A stretch of 64,000 bases of DNA from Micractinium sp. NFX-FRZ (GCA_029339195.1 JAPTJF010000034.1:62001-126000); one strand, 5' to 3'. Counted from the stretch's first letter, positions 20,925 to 33,800 are shown. Notes: generated by a model not told the origin, from the letters alone. Made by a program: numbers and translations.

Positions 20925-22268
20925 CTACGCCGGCGCGGGCGGGCCCAGAGCCACCACAGCAGCCAGGCTGTGCAGCTGGTTGGCCACATCCTGCAGCCCC
21001 GCAGTGACCGCCGGGTTGGCCTGCCTGAGCCAGTCCTGATGCGCCCGCACGAGCTGCGCCATGCGCCCCGCCATGCTGGCCAGCTCATCCTCCAGCGGCA
21101 CCTGGGAGGAAGCTGGTGCCCTCGCTGCCAGGCGCGGCTCCCGCCTGCCAAAGCCGCTGCCGCTGAGCAGTTCGCCATCGCCCAGCAGCAGGCGCCCGGC
21201 ACCGCCGCGGGGACGCAGCGGGGGCCGCTGCCTCAGGCCGTCGCGGCGCGGGCGGTTCAGGCGCGCCTCCTGCGGGGCACAGGGCGGGCGGCGCAGCATG
21301 CAGCTCGCTCCCCCCTCCGCATCCACACCCACCCCCCAATCGGGGTCCCTTGGCACCAGCCCATTCTATGGAAAGTCACGCAGCAACGCAGCTAGGAAGG
21401 CAGGCACAGGGCACAAGCAGCACCCAGCTACATGCGCAAGGCACCCTTGTTCCGCACGTGTGGGTGCTGCGCAGGCATGTTGCAGGTGGGTGCTGCACAG
21501 GCATGAGTTGGAGGGGGTGGGCTTCCCAGCTCGTGCCCACCACACGCAAGTGGCGCCTCAACTACCCACCACACCCAGCATCTGCGCCCCAAAGCCGCTC
21601 CATTCTGGCACCCAACCCATTTCACAAGTGCCCACCCACCTGCATGGCATCATCCACCAGGCGCCAGGGGCACAGATCGTCCAGGCTGGGCCCCTGGCTG
21701 CTGCTGGGTGCTGAGCCGGCCACCGGCGGTGCCATCTCCTCCTCCCAGTCCTCCTCAGACTCGCTGTCAGAAGCAGGCACCAGCGGCGGCGGGGAGGGTG
21801 ATGACCAGTCGTACGGCTCCAACCAGGCGGGCGCTGGTGGGGAGGAGGGCGGCTGCGCGGTGTGCAGCGCGCGTGCGGCGGGCGGCGCGCCCCGCATCAG
21901 CGCGGCCAGCGAGAGAGGAGCGTGGTCCAGGCCCAACGACGCGTGCGCGACGCGCAGGGGGAGCAGCAGGCTGGACAGGCCACGCGTGCTGGCATCGTGC
22001 TGGTTCAGCAGCGCATCACGGTGTGCTAGTCTGCAGCAGGGCGGGTGACGGAAGGATGAGCATGCATGGCAAGTTCTGGGGGTCGGTAGCCGCTCCCGCT
22101 TGCACCAGGCGCCGGCGCCGCGCCCGCCCGCCGCCCACCGCATGCTGGTCCGCTCCAATGGAATCCCCAGCTGCGCAGCACCCACCCGTTTGCCTGCGCC
22201 TCGTGCGCGCCGCCCGCTCCCTGCAAGGAGGAGGCCTCGCCCTCTGCCGGCGGCAGCGGAAGGCCCAT
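20925..22268 (-). CDS. Uncharacterised 272-residue protein
   Basis: Not recognised. Exons on the minus strand: 22268-22186, 22030-21640 and 21269-20925, with phases agreeing. The N-terminus MGLPLPPAEGEASSLQGAGG is unstructured. The middle contains LLPLRVAHASLGLDHAPLSL, a Pro-rich stretch, then an acidic patch (SDSESEEDWEEEM) followed by DLCPWRLVDDAMQ. The C-terminal 60 residues look like an amphipathic helix pair (LEDELASMAGRMAQLVRAHQ, then LQDVANQLHSLAAVVAL). No membrane segment or signal peptide is evident. It may be an adaptor or scaffold, but nothing in the sequence proves this. It converges with RPL14. Confidence 0.7.
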
Positions 22269-23523
22269 AGCAGTGTTGCCGCTGTAGAAGGCTGTCTACG
22301 ATTGCAGCACTGCTTTGCAAACCGCTGCAGCGCCCGGGGGTGAAGGCGAGTGGTAACCGGCTAAATGGAGATCGAGACTTGGTTGACTGGTTGCACGGCG
22401 GCTGCAATGTGTCGAGAGCGCAGGGAGAGGCAACAAATGAAGAATTGGTCACGAGCGCCGCCCGATTGAGCAAGGCACCGCATGCATGGGCGCGACCGGG
22501 CGGCCGCCGCCAGCACAGCAGTGCACCGCGGTTACTGCCGAAGCGGGGCAGCACTTGACAATGCGGGCGGCAGCCAGCCACCTCTGCAAATTGCAACAAT
22601 ACCTGCACCCATTGTGCAGGGAGATCGAATCAAAAGGACGCAGCAATTCTGACCTCCCTTATGGGTTGCGTCGCCAATGTGCCCGTGGCGTGGGCACGCT
22701 GATTCACATCATGGGACGCAACCCCTTCAACTATCCAAGTCATCCAAGTGCCACCGCAGGTAAATTCGCGGTGTCTCGCCACCACGCCTCGTTGTGGTGC
22801 CAGCACCCTTGCACTGACGGAGTGTTGCTGTGATGCACGTTGTGGCTCGCTAAGGGCTGCCTGTGCCCTGCGCCGGGTGTGCAAAGCTTGCATTCCCTGT
22901 TCTTTGACATGCCATCTTTGCTGAGTGAAAATGAGTCTTTAAAGCATGCTGTCACTGATCGGTGCCGCCTTCCACGTCCCCTGTTGCCCTTTGTTGCCGC
23001 CTTGCATCCCGTGCCGCCTGGTGGCAGCAGCAAAGGTGGCCGATCCACATGGAGCCGGTCACACCTGGCACCCCTGTCTAGAATGCCCTACTTCTGCCAG
23101 GACGGCGCCTTGAGCTCTCACTCAGGGCTACTGCGTGGTTGTTGCTGCATCGGCGTGCGCGCTGGTTGACTGGCGGCACAGCCGCTGGCACGACTGGTGC
23201 ACGTGGCCACTTATGTAATGTGCACCATTCTGCCCCGAGCACATCTAGTCTGGCAGGCTTTGGCAGGCTTTGTTAGGATGATGGAAATGTCACATGACGT
23301 CGTGCAGGGATTTCAAAAGCCAGCAGTGCTTGTGCCCACTTCTGCAGGCACCGCACTGCCGCCACACCAGTGGCTCCTCTGCCCATAGCGTAAATCCTCC
23401 TGCAAACGAAGTGCGAGCAACTTCGCTCCTTCGACACTCCTCTCGACACTCATGTCATGAGCACGCCCGCTGCACAAGCCGTTCCCGTGTCGGGGGAAGC
23501 CTAGCTAGGGCGAGTGGCGCGCG
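22269..23523. other. 1.25-kb divergent spacer
   Basis: Lies between the start codons of the 272-residue gene (minus) and the NFD4-type transporter (plus). AT content is locally higher than in the genes. The frame opening at 22840 has no ATG or similarity. No gene was seen. Confidence 0.5.
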
Positions 23524-26500
23524 ATGGTGAGTGCCCTTGTGTGGCTCGGTGCCGCTCAGGGGACATGGTTATCTCTCGGAACAGCTTGGCAGTTGGTCTG
23601 AGTAGGGCCCGGGCCAGGTAGCGCTCACGTTGTTCCTGCCGCCCGCCGCGCTGCGCCCAGGGCAAGCGGCAGCCGCTCATTGCAGCGCGCTCTCCTGCCC
23701 CTCTCTCCCTGCTCTCCCTGGCTAGGCGTACTTCAAGAGTTACATCAATAAGTGGTGGACGTTCTGCGCCTCGATTCTGGTGGAGCTATGCTTCGGGTGA
23801 GTTTGCCGGCACCGAGCTGTCGGCTGCCAGCCGCGCCCCGCCGTTCCCTCTCCAGCCGCTGCATCGGCCCACACCTCTGCTACAACCTTGATCCAGCCCT
23901 GCGCTCCGGCTGCACTCTGCTGCAGGTCTGCCTATTGCTTCCCCCTGTGGGGACCCATCGTGAAAGCCACCTACAACCTCAGCCAGGGTCAGCTGGAGTT
24001 CATCGGCAGCAGCGCAAACGTGGCGGGCTGCAGGTGCGGAACGGGCCTCGCCCTGCGCCCTCTGTGTTGCTTTCCCGTTTCGACTGCTGGCGGCAGTCTG
24101 TAACAAGACATGCTGGTGCCATGTTGCTTCGGCTTGGTAACAACCCTAACACTCTGACCATGCCTGCATGCCTGCAGCGCCATCCTCAGCGGCCTGTTGT
24201 ATGACTCCTTAGAGCGGCACAAGCGGGTGGGCCCCCGCCTGGTGCTGCTGGTGGGGCTGGCCTTCAACGTCGCCGGCTACTTTGGCCTCTGGATGGCGGT
24301 CAGCGGGTGCGTGCTTAGACATTTACCTCTTGGTTACGTCCCTCTTGTTTCCCTGTGTTCAGTGGGGTGGCCACGTTCTGTCTCCCACCGGGCCACCTGC
24401 CTCTGGTTGGCCGTCAGTGGGTGTGGCGGTTGCGTGGCATGACACACACAGCGGGCACAGGCAGACTGGGGGGGTGAATGCCTTGCAGCCTTGGGGGCGG
24501 GGGCGGCAGCAAAGTTTCTTGTGTGGCTTGGCAATGGCCGGTGTCCTCTGGTTCAGTGCCAGCAGCTGCCCCGCCCCGCCGTTGTTCCCTACCCCGCACT
24601 GCATGCCTCCTCACCTACCCCCACTGCCAGGCGGTTTGAGGCCAGCCTGGGTCAGCTGGCCGTGCTGGCGGCACTGGCTGCCAATGGCGGCACGTGGCCT
24701 GACACCACGGTCATGGTTACCAATGTGAGTCAGCGAGGCTACGCCTGCTGGGCATGCTGGGCATGCTGAGCTGGCCCACGCCCATTTGCTCTTGCCACAG
24801 TGTGCACATGCGTGCTGTTGGTGTGCCCATTGGTACCGCCCGGTTTGTCCTAGCACCTGCTCACCTCCTGCCCGCCTCCGCCCTGCCTGCGCAGGTGCGC
24901 AACTTTCCTTTCAGCCGCGGCAGCGTAGTGGCCGCGCTGAAGGCCGCGGTGGGGCTGTCAGGTGGGCAGGCAGGCAGGCAGGCCTGTGCTTGGCCCCACA
25001 GCAGCGCGCTGTCGTGGAGGCTGTGATCAGCCCAGAAGCAGTCCCTGCTTGGCAAGCGACCTGTCTGGCAGACGGGCCCGGCACACACACCTCCTGTTCC
25101 CCTGGCCCCTGTCACACCTCACTACATCAATCCCCCGCACCTCCCTCCCCCCTGCAGGCTCCTTCTATGCCTGCATCTTTTCCGGCCTCTTTGTGCCCGG
25201 CCACGCCCCCGCCTTCCTTCTCTTCCTGGCGCTGTTCCCAGTGGGCATCGCTCTGCTGGCGCTGCCGCTGGTCAACCATTGCTCCTTTGTGCAGCTCTCG
25301 GAGACAGAGGCGGGGCAGGGTGCCTTTACCACAGGTAGGGCGAGTGGGTGGGTGAGCTGGCGCGGCGGCGGGGGCTCGGGCCACTATGACAGGCGGGGTA
25401 CGGCGTGCAAAAAGGCAGCCATGATGGCAGTGGCAGCACTGCAAGCAGCAGGCAGCGCCGCCAAGGGGGCGGGCGCCCGGGCCCCGTGCACTGCCTGGCG
25501 CTGATTATGCGCTGGCAACCCTCGCGCCTCGTGCCCCACCGCTGCTGCAGAGCGGCGCTTCAACCTCACCCTGCAAGTGCTGGCCGTCTTGGCTGCTTAC
25601 CTCATCACCACCACCACCCTGGCCTCCGCCTACACCTTGACCCACGCACAGCGTCTGGCCATGACCGCCGGCGCAGGCCTGCTGCTGCTGCCGCTACTGC
25701 TGGTGCCCTGGGGCAGCGGGGGGCTGCTGTCCAGGCGGGCGCATCTGCACCAGCCGCTGGCGCTTATGCCTGAAGAGGACGAGGAGGAGGAGGAAGATGG
25801 GGAGGAAGGGGAGGGAGAGGGTGATGCGCCCGGCTGGCAGAGCGGGGAGCCGGAGCGCTTCGTCACGTCCGGCAGCGGCGGCGGCAGCCAAGGCGGCAGC
25901 AGCAGCGCTGGCGGCAGACGCAGCCTTAGTAAGAGCAGCGGCGACCTGGAACAGCCACTACTGCCATTGTTAGATCAACCAGGCCTGGCAGCAGCCTGCT
26001 GCACCGCCGCTGCTGCCCCAAGCCAGCCTGGGACGGCGGCGGGCCTGCAGCCAGCAGTGCCTGGGACAGCAGTACCGCTGCTGGAAGCCAAGGAGAAGCT
26101 GCCAGAGCTGTCGCCGCTGCAGTGCTTGCGTGACGCCGACTTCTGGCTCCTGTTTTCAGTCTGCTGCATAGGCACGGGGTCAGGTGAGCGATAAATAGGT
26201 GGATGAGGAGGCAGGGTGCCGAGGCTGGCCAGGCTTGCCGTGTGATGCGTGCACGTGCCACGTGCACCTGGCAGCTCCTGCATGCTGCATGTCGCGGCGC
26301 CTGGTGCCCCGCCTGCCGCCCCTTTGCCGTGTGCGACCTGCTTGCGCTCCTCACGCAGCTGAGCATCACAGCAGCAGCTGCTGCTCTGGTCGGCTGTGTG
26401 GGCCTACAGCGGGCATTGGCGAGAGGAGCGCTTCCCAAGCGTCCTGTTCCCCTGCCTTGTTGAGAGCCTGTGTATCATTATGTGTCATTGTGACCTGCAG

Positions 26501-27812
26501 GCCTCACGCTGCTCAACAACCTCGCCCAGGTGGTGACTGCCCTGTCTGGGGCGGCCCGAGCCACCCCCGTGCTGGTCTCTCTGTTTGGCGTCTGCAACTG
26601 TGCCGGTGAGTTGGCACTTGCAGCAGGGATATCAGCTCACGGCTCGAGCGGGTGCGGCGCCGGCCTGCCGACCAGGCTGTTCCTGTCTTGCTGGGTCTTA
26701 GAGGCAAGGGCCAGGCTCTCTCCCCTCCCTCTCCCCAACCACGCCCCCCTCCCCTCCCCTGGCCTCGCTCCCACAGGCCGCATGCTGATGGGCCACATCC
26801 CGGAGCGCGCACTCCACCGCCACGGCACCCCCCGCCTCCTCTTCCTGCCCCACGTCTCCGCCCTCATGTCGGCCGCCTTCCTGGCGCTGGCCCTCAGCCC
26901 CCTGCCGGCGCTCTACCCATTGGTCGCCCTGGCTGGCTTCTCCTACGGTGAGTGAAGCGCAGCAATTGAAAGGCCGCGAGCAGCCCCAATACAGCCCGGC
27001 TCTTGCACTCGTGCTTACGAAGGCCTCGCTTTGCAGGCGGATGATTAACAACGTGCGGTGCTCTGCCCCCCACGCTTTGCCAGGTGGCCACTGGGCGCTC
27101 ATCCCGGCACTCGTCAGCGAGCTCTTTGGCTTGCGCCGGTTTGCGGGTGCGTGGCGCTGGCACAGCATGCCGCCTTTGCTGGGCAGGGCTGTGGGTTGGG
27201 TCGGTGAGACGGGTGGCATTCGTCTGGCCACTGCTCTCGCCTCTGCAGCCTGGCCCCCGCCCTCACCTCTTCAGCCGAGCTCTTCTGCTGCCCTCGCCCA
27301 CCCCTCCCTCGCACCCTCCCCCCCGCAGCCAACTACGCGCTGCTGCTCATGGCGCCTGCGGTGGGCAGCTTTGGGCTGGCCATGTGCCTGGCCAGCTGGC
27401 AGTACCAGGTGAGCAGTACAGCACGGCACAGCGTTCGCTGCTGGGAGCACTCAGAGAGATTCAAGCGGGGAGTGCACAGGGCTCCGGCCAGCCGTCGGTA
27501 CCAGGCCATTGGGTATGGCCCACTCCCAAATCTTCCTCCCATGCCTTCTTGCGCCTCACTGCTCTGCGCCACCGTGCCGCCACCGCATCCCCCGCTGCCA
27601 TTTTGCAGCGCGCCATCGCGCAGCACGGAGGCAGCGGACACACCTGCGTGGGGCAGGACTGCTTCCGGCTCACCTTTTTGGTGCTGGCAGCACTGGGGCT
27701 GGGCTCCAGCGCGTGCGGTGCGGTTCTGTACCGCAGGCGGCGGGGGCTGTACCGCCTGGAGTACCGCCAGCTGCACACGTACGACGAGGAGACACACCGG
27801 CGAGACAGCTGA
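23524..27812 (+). CDS. NFD4/nodulin-like MFS transporter
   Basis: Membrane transporter of the nodulin-like MFS group (plant NUCLEAR FUSION DEFECTIVE 4 relatives); substrate unknown. Exons: 23524-23526, 23726-23796, 23926-24033, 24178-24306, 24631-24724, 24895-24961, 25158-25334, 25551-26183, 26501-26605, 26777-26947, 27084-27146, 27329-27408 and 27609-27812 (634 residues). The first coding exon is the ATG alone, followed at once by GTGAGT. The N-terminal half has the family block KWWTFCASILVELCFGSAYC, then YNLSQGQLEFIGSSANVAG and an LSGLLYDSL loop. A long acidic cytosolic loop (EEDEEEEEDGEEGEGEGD, exon 8) separates the halves. The second half starts LRDADFWLLFSVCCIGTGSG, a pattern shared with NFD4 proteins, and ends with a basic tail. 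Hydrophobic helices alternate as expected for about 12 segments. Confidence 0.88.
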
Positions 27813-27816
27813 CACC

Positions 27817-27821
27817 TGTAA
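27817..27821 (+). terminator. Likely polyadenylation signal of the NFD4-type gene (TGTAA)
   Basis: TGTAA begins only five bases after the stop codon, so the 3' UTR may be very short unless a later signal is used. Confidence 0.45.
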
Positions 27822-28691
27822 AGCATTTCACTGAACTCTGATGCCTGCTTCACCCGCCGGCTTGCTTGTTTGGCGACTCGCGTGTTCCCTTGTGTGCTTG
27901 GTTGCATCGTGGTCGTGCCGCTCGGCTCGCTTTTGTGATGCCAATAGATGCGCACAACCAGGGGTGCGGCAGTAGCAGGAGTCTGTACTGCCAGCTGTAC
28001 TCTTATGGCGCGGAGGCCCAACAGCCGGACAGCTGGCAGAGCCCGGCACAAGGGTTGATAAGGCACTGCTCGGAAGAGCGAAAGCGCTGCCACCTAACCC
28101 CTGATCCCTGCCCAATCATCTGCCGCCCCCCTCTTGCACTTACTCTGCCAGCTGACGCAAACCTAAGCACCGCCCCTCCCCATGTACCAATTCACTTGCG
28201 CCGCCGCGCCGCCCTCAGCCCTGCACGCTTGTCTGTATACATGCTCACGTTGCTTAGCGCTGCGTGCTGTTATAAAGACTCGAATGCAACGGCGCTTGCA
28301 ATCAGAGCTGGATGGGCGCAATCAGAGCGGGGAGTGGAGAAGTGGATGAGAAGGGTGGCGGAGAGGTTCGTGAACGTGTTTGCGATGGGCAGGAGATGTA
28401 GGCGGGCATGCCACTGTATGTGCAACAACCGCTGAGGTGCATGCATGCCAAGGTGAAGGGCCAACCATGCGGCAAAGGCAGGGTGTGGGAGCTGAAAGCA
28501 CAACGCGACATGAATGAAGGGGAGCAATGCGCAGAGAGGGGCAGGGAGTGATGCACAAGAGTACAATGAAGAAGCAATGTACAACTAGCATACAAAGTGC
28601 ATGCACACGGATCAGAAGCGAGCGTGGGCGGCCGAGGAGGCAGGGGCGCCGCATGCGGCAGCGGCCGCAATGCACCCGGAGGCTGCCTTGC
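27822..28691. other. Convergent spacer
   Basis: About 870 bases between the NFD4-type stop and the stop of the minus-strand repeat protein. It is less GC-rich than the coding DNA. No gene, tRNA or repeat was recognised. Confidence 0.5.
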
Positions 28692-30279
28692 CTACTCGCC
28701 CAACATGCTGTCATCTGGCCGCTGCAGATAGCGGACAGCACAAGGGACATGCACAGCGATGGCCAGGCACTCTAGAAAGCGGATCTGCTCCCGGTTCATG
28801 GGCCCCTCCACCAGCATGACCTCGGTGCCACTTGTCGGCATGTTGCCCTCATGCAGCAGTGCCGACAGGTGGTTGTACACCTGGTCCGCCCTGCAACCAA
28901 ACAGTGGGGCGCGCGTCCAGCAGCAATGCATTGTGAGACCACGCAGCGCATGGGCCTGGGGCGTGGCAGGAAGAGGGGCGCTAGCTCAAGCAGCTGACCC
29001 ACCGGCGCTCCACTGCTGTGTCAACCCGGCGCAACCAGAGGGCGGCGTGTGCCGCAGCTTTCTGTGTGGCCCCCGGCTGCCCTTCTGTCGCACACGAGGC
29101 GGGGACAGCAGGCGAGGCAGCAGCAGGCAGCAGCAGCAGGCAGCAGCAGGCAGCCGCAGCACAGCACCGTGACAGCTTAGTGCACATGCACACTGCACAG
29201 CATGCTTACTTCTCTGGGATGTGTTCTTCTCTCCAGGAAGGGTTGGCCTCCAGGATGCGAGCCAGCAGGTCGGGGCGCCGTCTGCCCAGCCTGCCCCACA
29301 TGCTCTTGCGGTCCTCTAAGCTGGTGGGGTCCGGTGGTGGGAACAGCCGATCTTCTGCAAACTCTGCAACAGACGCAGCCAGAACAGCGGGATCAGTGCC
29401 GACGCCGGCATGCTCCGCCGACGCCAGCCTCGTGCAGCGCACGTCAACTGGCATGCCCAACACGGCTGGCAGTGAGCTGGCAACTTGAGCGCATGCACAG
29501 GCACTGCCCACCCTGCCAGCAGCCTGCACGTCAGCCGTTGCACTGTGATGGGAACTGCTGCTGGCTGCAGGCTTACCCACGAGCCCGCGTGCGTTCAGCG
29601 CGTCCAGAACGTGCAGGTACCGGGCCCCCAGAGTCTGCAGGGGAGCGGTGGTTTGATGGGCAGATGCATGAGATTGGCAGGGCAGCTCACAGCCCTGGCC
29701 ACTGTTGCTCCTGTGATAGCCAGCCAGCGCTAACAATAGGTACCCTTTGCTTACCTCCAGCTGCGAGCTGAGGACCACCACCTCGGAGCGCCACTGTGCC
29801 ACGGTGGCCTCCTTCTGAGCAGCCGCGGCCTCCTTCAGCGCAGCCGCCAAGGCGGCCGCGCTCTCGGCAGCCACCACCGCCTCCTCTGCAGCGGCAGCCG
29901 CCAAGGCGGCCTCCTTCTCCGCAGCGGCAAGCGCCAAGGCGGCCTCCTTCTCCGCAGCGGCAAGCGCCAAGGCGGCCTCCTTCTCCGCAGCGGCAGCCGC
30001 CAAGGCGGCCTCCTTCTCCGCAGCGGCAAGCGCCAAGGCGGCCTCCTTCTCCGCAGCGGCAGCCGCCTCCCTCACCAGCTGGGCCTGCTTCTGAAGCAGG
30101 GCTTTACTCACGCGCGGCTTGGCCACCAACTCGCTCAGCCCCTGGATAGCGTCATCCAACCCGGCGTAATTGACGATTCTGACCGCTGACGTACGTAGGA
30201 CTGGCTGCACGCGGCCAGCGAAGCGGCCAGGCCGCGGCAGTGGCCTGCCGACACACGACGCGCTCTGCACCAGGTGCAT
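28692..30279 (-). CDS. Ala/Glu/Lys 11-residue-repeat protein, function unknown
   Basis: Exons on the minus strand: 30279-29755, 29634-29577, 29363-29210 and 28890-28692 (311 residues). The N-terminus (MHLVQSASCVGRPLPRPGRF, then basic and Ser residues) looks like an organelle transit peptide. Residues about 75-140 consist of roughly five copies of AAEKEAALALA, an 11-residue repeat coded by a 33-base tandem repeat. Such hendecads form long helices, as in coiled coils or group 3 LEA proteins. After it come TLGARYLHVLDALNARGL, FPPPDPTSLEDRKSMWGRLG, LARILEANPSWREEHIPEK and VMLVEGPMNREQIRFLECLA. The last part appears globular, but I know no family for it. The start at 30279 was chosen because upstream sequence in frame has no further ATG close by and is pyrimidine-rich like a leader. 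Confidence 0.75.
29880..30070 (-). repeat. 33-base coding tandem repeat (11-residue units)
   Basis: Units GGCGGCCTCCTTCTCCGCAG followed by CGGCAAGCGCCAA repeat about five times with few changes, encoding AAEKEAALALA. High identity between units suggests recent expansion or homogenisation. Confidence 0.85.
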
Positions 30280-30889
30280 TGCGGACAGCCAGGCACAGAA
30301 GGACAGGCGGACCGCGAGAATAGGGTAGGGTGAAGAAAGAAGAAGCTGACACGCGTGGGTGACTGGGGGGTGATAGCGACAGCCTGGCTGGCGGCGGCTA
30401 ATGCCGCCGCTGCCAGACTGCCGACCCACTCCCTTGTAGGGGCCTGTCAGCCGGGCCCGCCCTGTCCAACTCTTTCAGGAGCTTGCCTTCCGTTGTCCAG
30501 ATATTCTCAGTGCACAAAACCGCAGCATTCTGCACCCGCCCAACCGCTTGTGCTGCCCGCTGTGCACTCACCCCACATCCCAGCAGCCCCTCCGCTAGCG
30601 TAGCTGCGACCAGGCCCGAATGCGAAACCACCACTGGGTACACAGTCACCTCCCAGTCAGGAAGGCTGATTAGGCTGATGAGGCGGCCCTCCCAGCGGAG
30701 GCAAGGGCCCTGCCTACATGTGCAGTGCTCACTGAGGCATTCAGCTCATTTGACGCCCGTGCATGTGCTTTGGCTGTGTTTGGTGGTTTCCCCGTTGTTG
30801 ACAAAAAAAACAAAAGATTTTGTGCGTGCTGTGTACAGCACGCAGGCACGTTCACGCGTTTGCAGTACGAGCAGGGCAGCACCTCGCTT
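30280..30889. other. Spacer with one unexplained minus-strand open frame
   Basis: Between OBAP stop and the repeat-protein start. On the minus strand a frame from about 30712 to a stop at 30398 reads like protein (RWEGRLISLISLPDWEVTVY, AAVLCTENIWTTEGKLL) but has no ATG and no proven splice partner. It could be an exon of an unplaced small gene, an alternative 3' exon of OBAP, or chance. Confidence 0.3.
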
Positions 30890-33800
30890 CTAGCTGCTTC
30901 CCTCCACCCGCTCTCCCCCCTCTGCCGTGCGACCGCTGCCAGCAGCGGGCTTGAAGGGGACCTTCTCCACGTTTGTTTGCCAGGAGGTGCCGCTCTGCCA
31001 GTGGTCTGCGGCAGGGTCGATGCTGGGCGGCCAGTCCAGCTGCTCCCTCCTCTCCCTCCCCTTGTCTGCAGTTGAGTGGGGATGTGAAGGGTGGGTGTGA
31101 CAACGGGGAAGAAACTGCCACAGCAGCGTGGTGTCCTCTGCGTCACTGGCTGCCAAGCCGAGTGCGACGCCCGCTGCTCCTGGCACCTGTGTACTGAGAC
31201 AGCGGGGCGGGGCGCACGACAGTGCCTCTCTTGAGCCCTCTCAGAGTAACTGTCGACCAGACTCTGCTCAGCTGTCTGCTGCCAGCATATAGGTGATTGA
31301 GGGGCACAGCAGTGCACGGGTCCACACACCTGCTGTGCTCACTCCAAAGCGTGCATCCCGCTCTGCCACCAGCTCTGGCCGCACCTGCTACCAAGGCATT
31401 GGAGTAGCAACAGTTGTCTCTAAATAAGAACCTGGGCAGAGTGGCTGCCAGCAAGGCGGTGTGCGCCATCACGGGCAGAGGTCAACAATCGCACCGACAT
31501 ACATTGTTGGGCAAGGCTGCGCTGCGCTGCAGGCCCCGCAGGCACCACGGGCCTAGCCATGCAGCATCGCATTGTGACTCTAAAACAGGCTCCAAAGGAC
31601 CCCGAAGCACCGCTGTGTGGCCACTGGTGCATCAAGCCAAGTCAGCTGTCGCCTCACCTGGCCATCTGCCGTGAAGGCCATCATGAGCTGGGGCGGCCCT
31701 GTGGACAGGGGCCAGGCAGGGGGGGAGGTTATTGATGCCATGGGGAGGTAGGGGTTGTAGAAAGGGGTGCGTCCTGCGTTTGAATAAAGACAGCTTGCGT
31801 TCCTGGGCCGGGCAAGAGGAAGGCAGTTGACAGCAGCCGAAGCGCCACGGGCTTGGCAGACATCCAGTCTGCTGGAATAAAGGCAAGCACATCGTCGGAT
31901 ATAGAAACACATTGAACGACACACTGCTCGCTGGCACCCACCGTAGGGCAGCGGGTCCCCTCGGTCCACCTGCCATGTGTGCCACGTCTTGCCGTAGGTG
32001 CCAATGAGCTGCAGCTAGGAGACGGAGCGGGAAAGAAAATTGGCAAGAAGATGAAGAAGACAAGTGCATTTACATCGACAGCAGCCTGCACCCTTCTCAT
32101 GTGTGGCATGAACAATCAATGATGCCAGCTGCAAGGGGGACCACAGAGGCAGAGACAGGAAACAATCGGGCCCGCCACCTGTGCCTCGGCGGCCCTACAA
32201 ACCCAGGCGGGGCTCACTGCGAGTGTTTTTGTTGCGGCTGCAGCACGTAGTCTCAAGCTTAGGCACGTGCCCGCTCACCTTCTGTGTGCCTTTCGGTCTC
32301 CCCCAAGCAAGCAAGCAAGCGGTGCAGAGCGCAAGTGCAGTCGATCATACTGCAGGTCATGCCCACACGTGCACGCGTGTTGCAAATGACAGAACAGTGC
32401 CCGCTCACCTTCTGCATGTCCTGCCGCTCCGCCAGCCCCGGCACGCGTGGCGCCACCAGCAGCCCGCTGCCTACCTCATACCTGCTCGGCAGCACGGAGG
32501 GCGGCAACATGTCATGCTGGGCGATACATCCGCATGTGCTGCAGCCCTGCCAGCACTGAGACTGCTGCGGGAAGGCAGGGGCAGGGCAGGGCAGGGCACG
32601 AGGGCGGCCTGGCCGGCTCGACGCCATGCCCGCTGCATATGCAGCCTGCCCCTGCTTGATTCCCTCCCTGCTGGCCATATGTGCATGCAACCGCGGTAAG
32701 TGCAGCCCCGCTCCCCTCTGCCACCCACCGACCTGTGGCTGTGCCAGTACTTCTTTTCCTCCTCGGGGAGCTCCTTGAACAGCCGTTCGCTGATGATGTA
32801 CTGCTTGGTGGGTTGGGGATGTGGCATGTGAGGGGGTAGAAAGATTGGTTGGGGTGAGCAGCCGCACCGAGTGTTGAAGGATGCGGGAGCGGTGGGGAGG
32901 CTGGGCAGCTGAACACCCGAGAGCACAGGCACACAAAGCGGTCCGCAGCCCTCGTCCCTGCGTATAAGCCAGGCTGGCGGCAGCACCCCAGCAGGTCTCA
33001 CCTCCACGCCAATGAGCCGTGCGCCAGCTGGGGTGCCACACGGAGGCAGGTTGGAAGTAAGCGAGGCACAGAAAACGGAGCCTGGTAAGGGCAGTTGCAG
33101 AGGCACAAGCGCCAGGGCAGTGCCGGTCCCACCGCCAACCACACACTTTGCACACAGTAGATGTGCAGCAGCACAACACGTGTGCTGAACAAGGCGCTAA
33201 GCCTCCCTCCCCTGCACCTGCGTCCGAGTCGAACAGGCAGCACTGCCTGAACTCCTCGCTGGGGTGGCTGCAGTAATGATGCACCTCCACCTGGCGTGAC
33301 ATGTCATCTACGTTTGTCGCAAGTGGGGGGAAGCAGGTGGCGGGCCGAGGTTGGGGGTGCACAGCTATTTGTTGTAATGGTGCAGGCAGGGGGCTGGTGC
33401 GCAGCTGCTAAGTGCACATGGCGGAGGACAGGCAGAGGTGGTGTGGCTGCAGCTGAAGCGACCCCCCTCACCCGGTGTTTCGGCCAGCTGGGCTGAGGCA
33501 TGCGTGCGCATAGGAATGGTAGTGCCTGGCATCATGTGACTACAGCAGCCCCCGGGGTTCAGCTCACACAACCCCCGCCCCGTCCTGCTCCCAAAACCGC
33601 CTAGCATCTCCCTGAGCTCACGTGCGTAGAAGTGCCAGGCGCAGACGTGTTCGTGAATGGCCTTCACAGGTGTGAAGCTCTGCATCACATCCCGCCCCAC
33701 GTCCAGCACCTGTGGGATGGAGGGAGTGGCAAGGCGGAGGGCTGGCACAGCTGCGGCAGGTGGAGTGGGCAGCTCTGCTGAACATTCCCGGCCCATGTCC

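Noticed and set aside
22840..23169. Plus-strand frame in the 1.25-kb divergent spacer
   Set aside because: Does not start with ATG, has no similarity, and no junction links it to the NFD4-type gene.
29835..30149. Arg/Pro-rich open frames on the opposite strand and other frame of the 33-base repeat
   Set aside because: They are shadows of the repetitive coding sequence. The frame giving AAEKEAALALA is the one that joins in phase to later exons.
30670..31329. Minus-strand open frame of about 219 codons
   Set aside because: It overlaps the OBAP last exons in another frame, has no ATG-led protein-like composition, and OBAP homology fixes the true frame.
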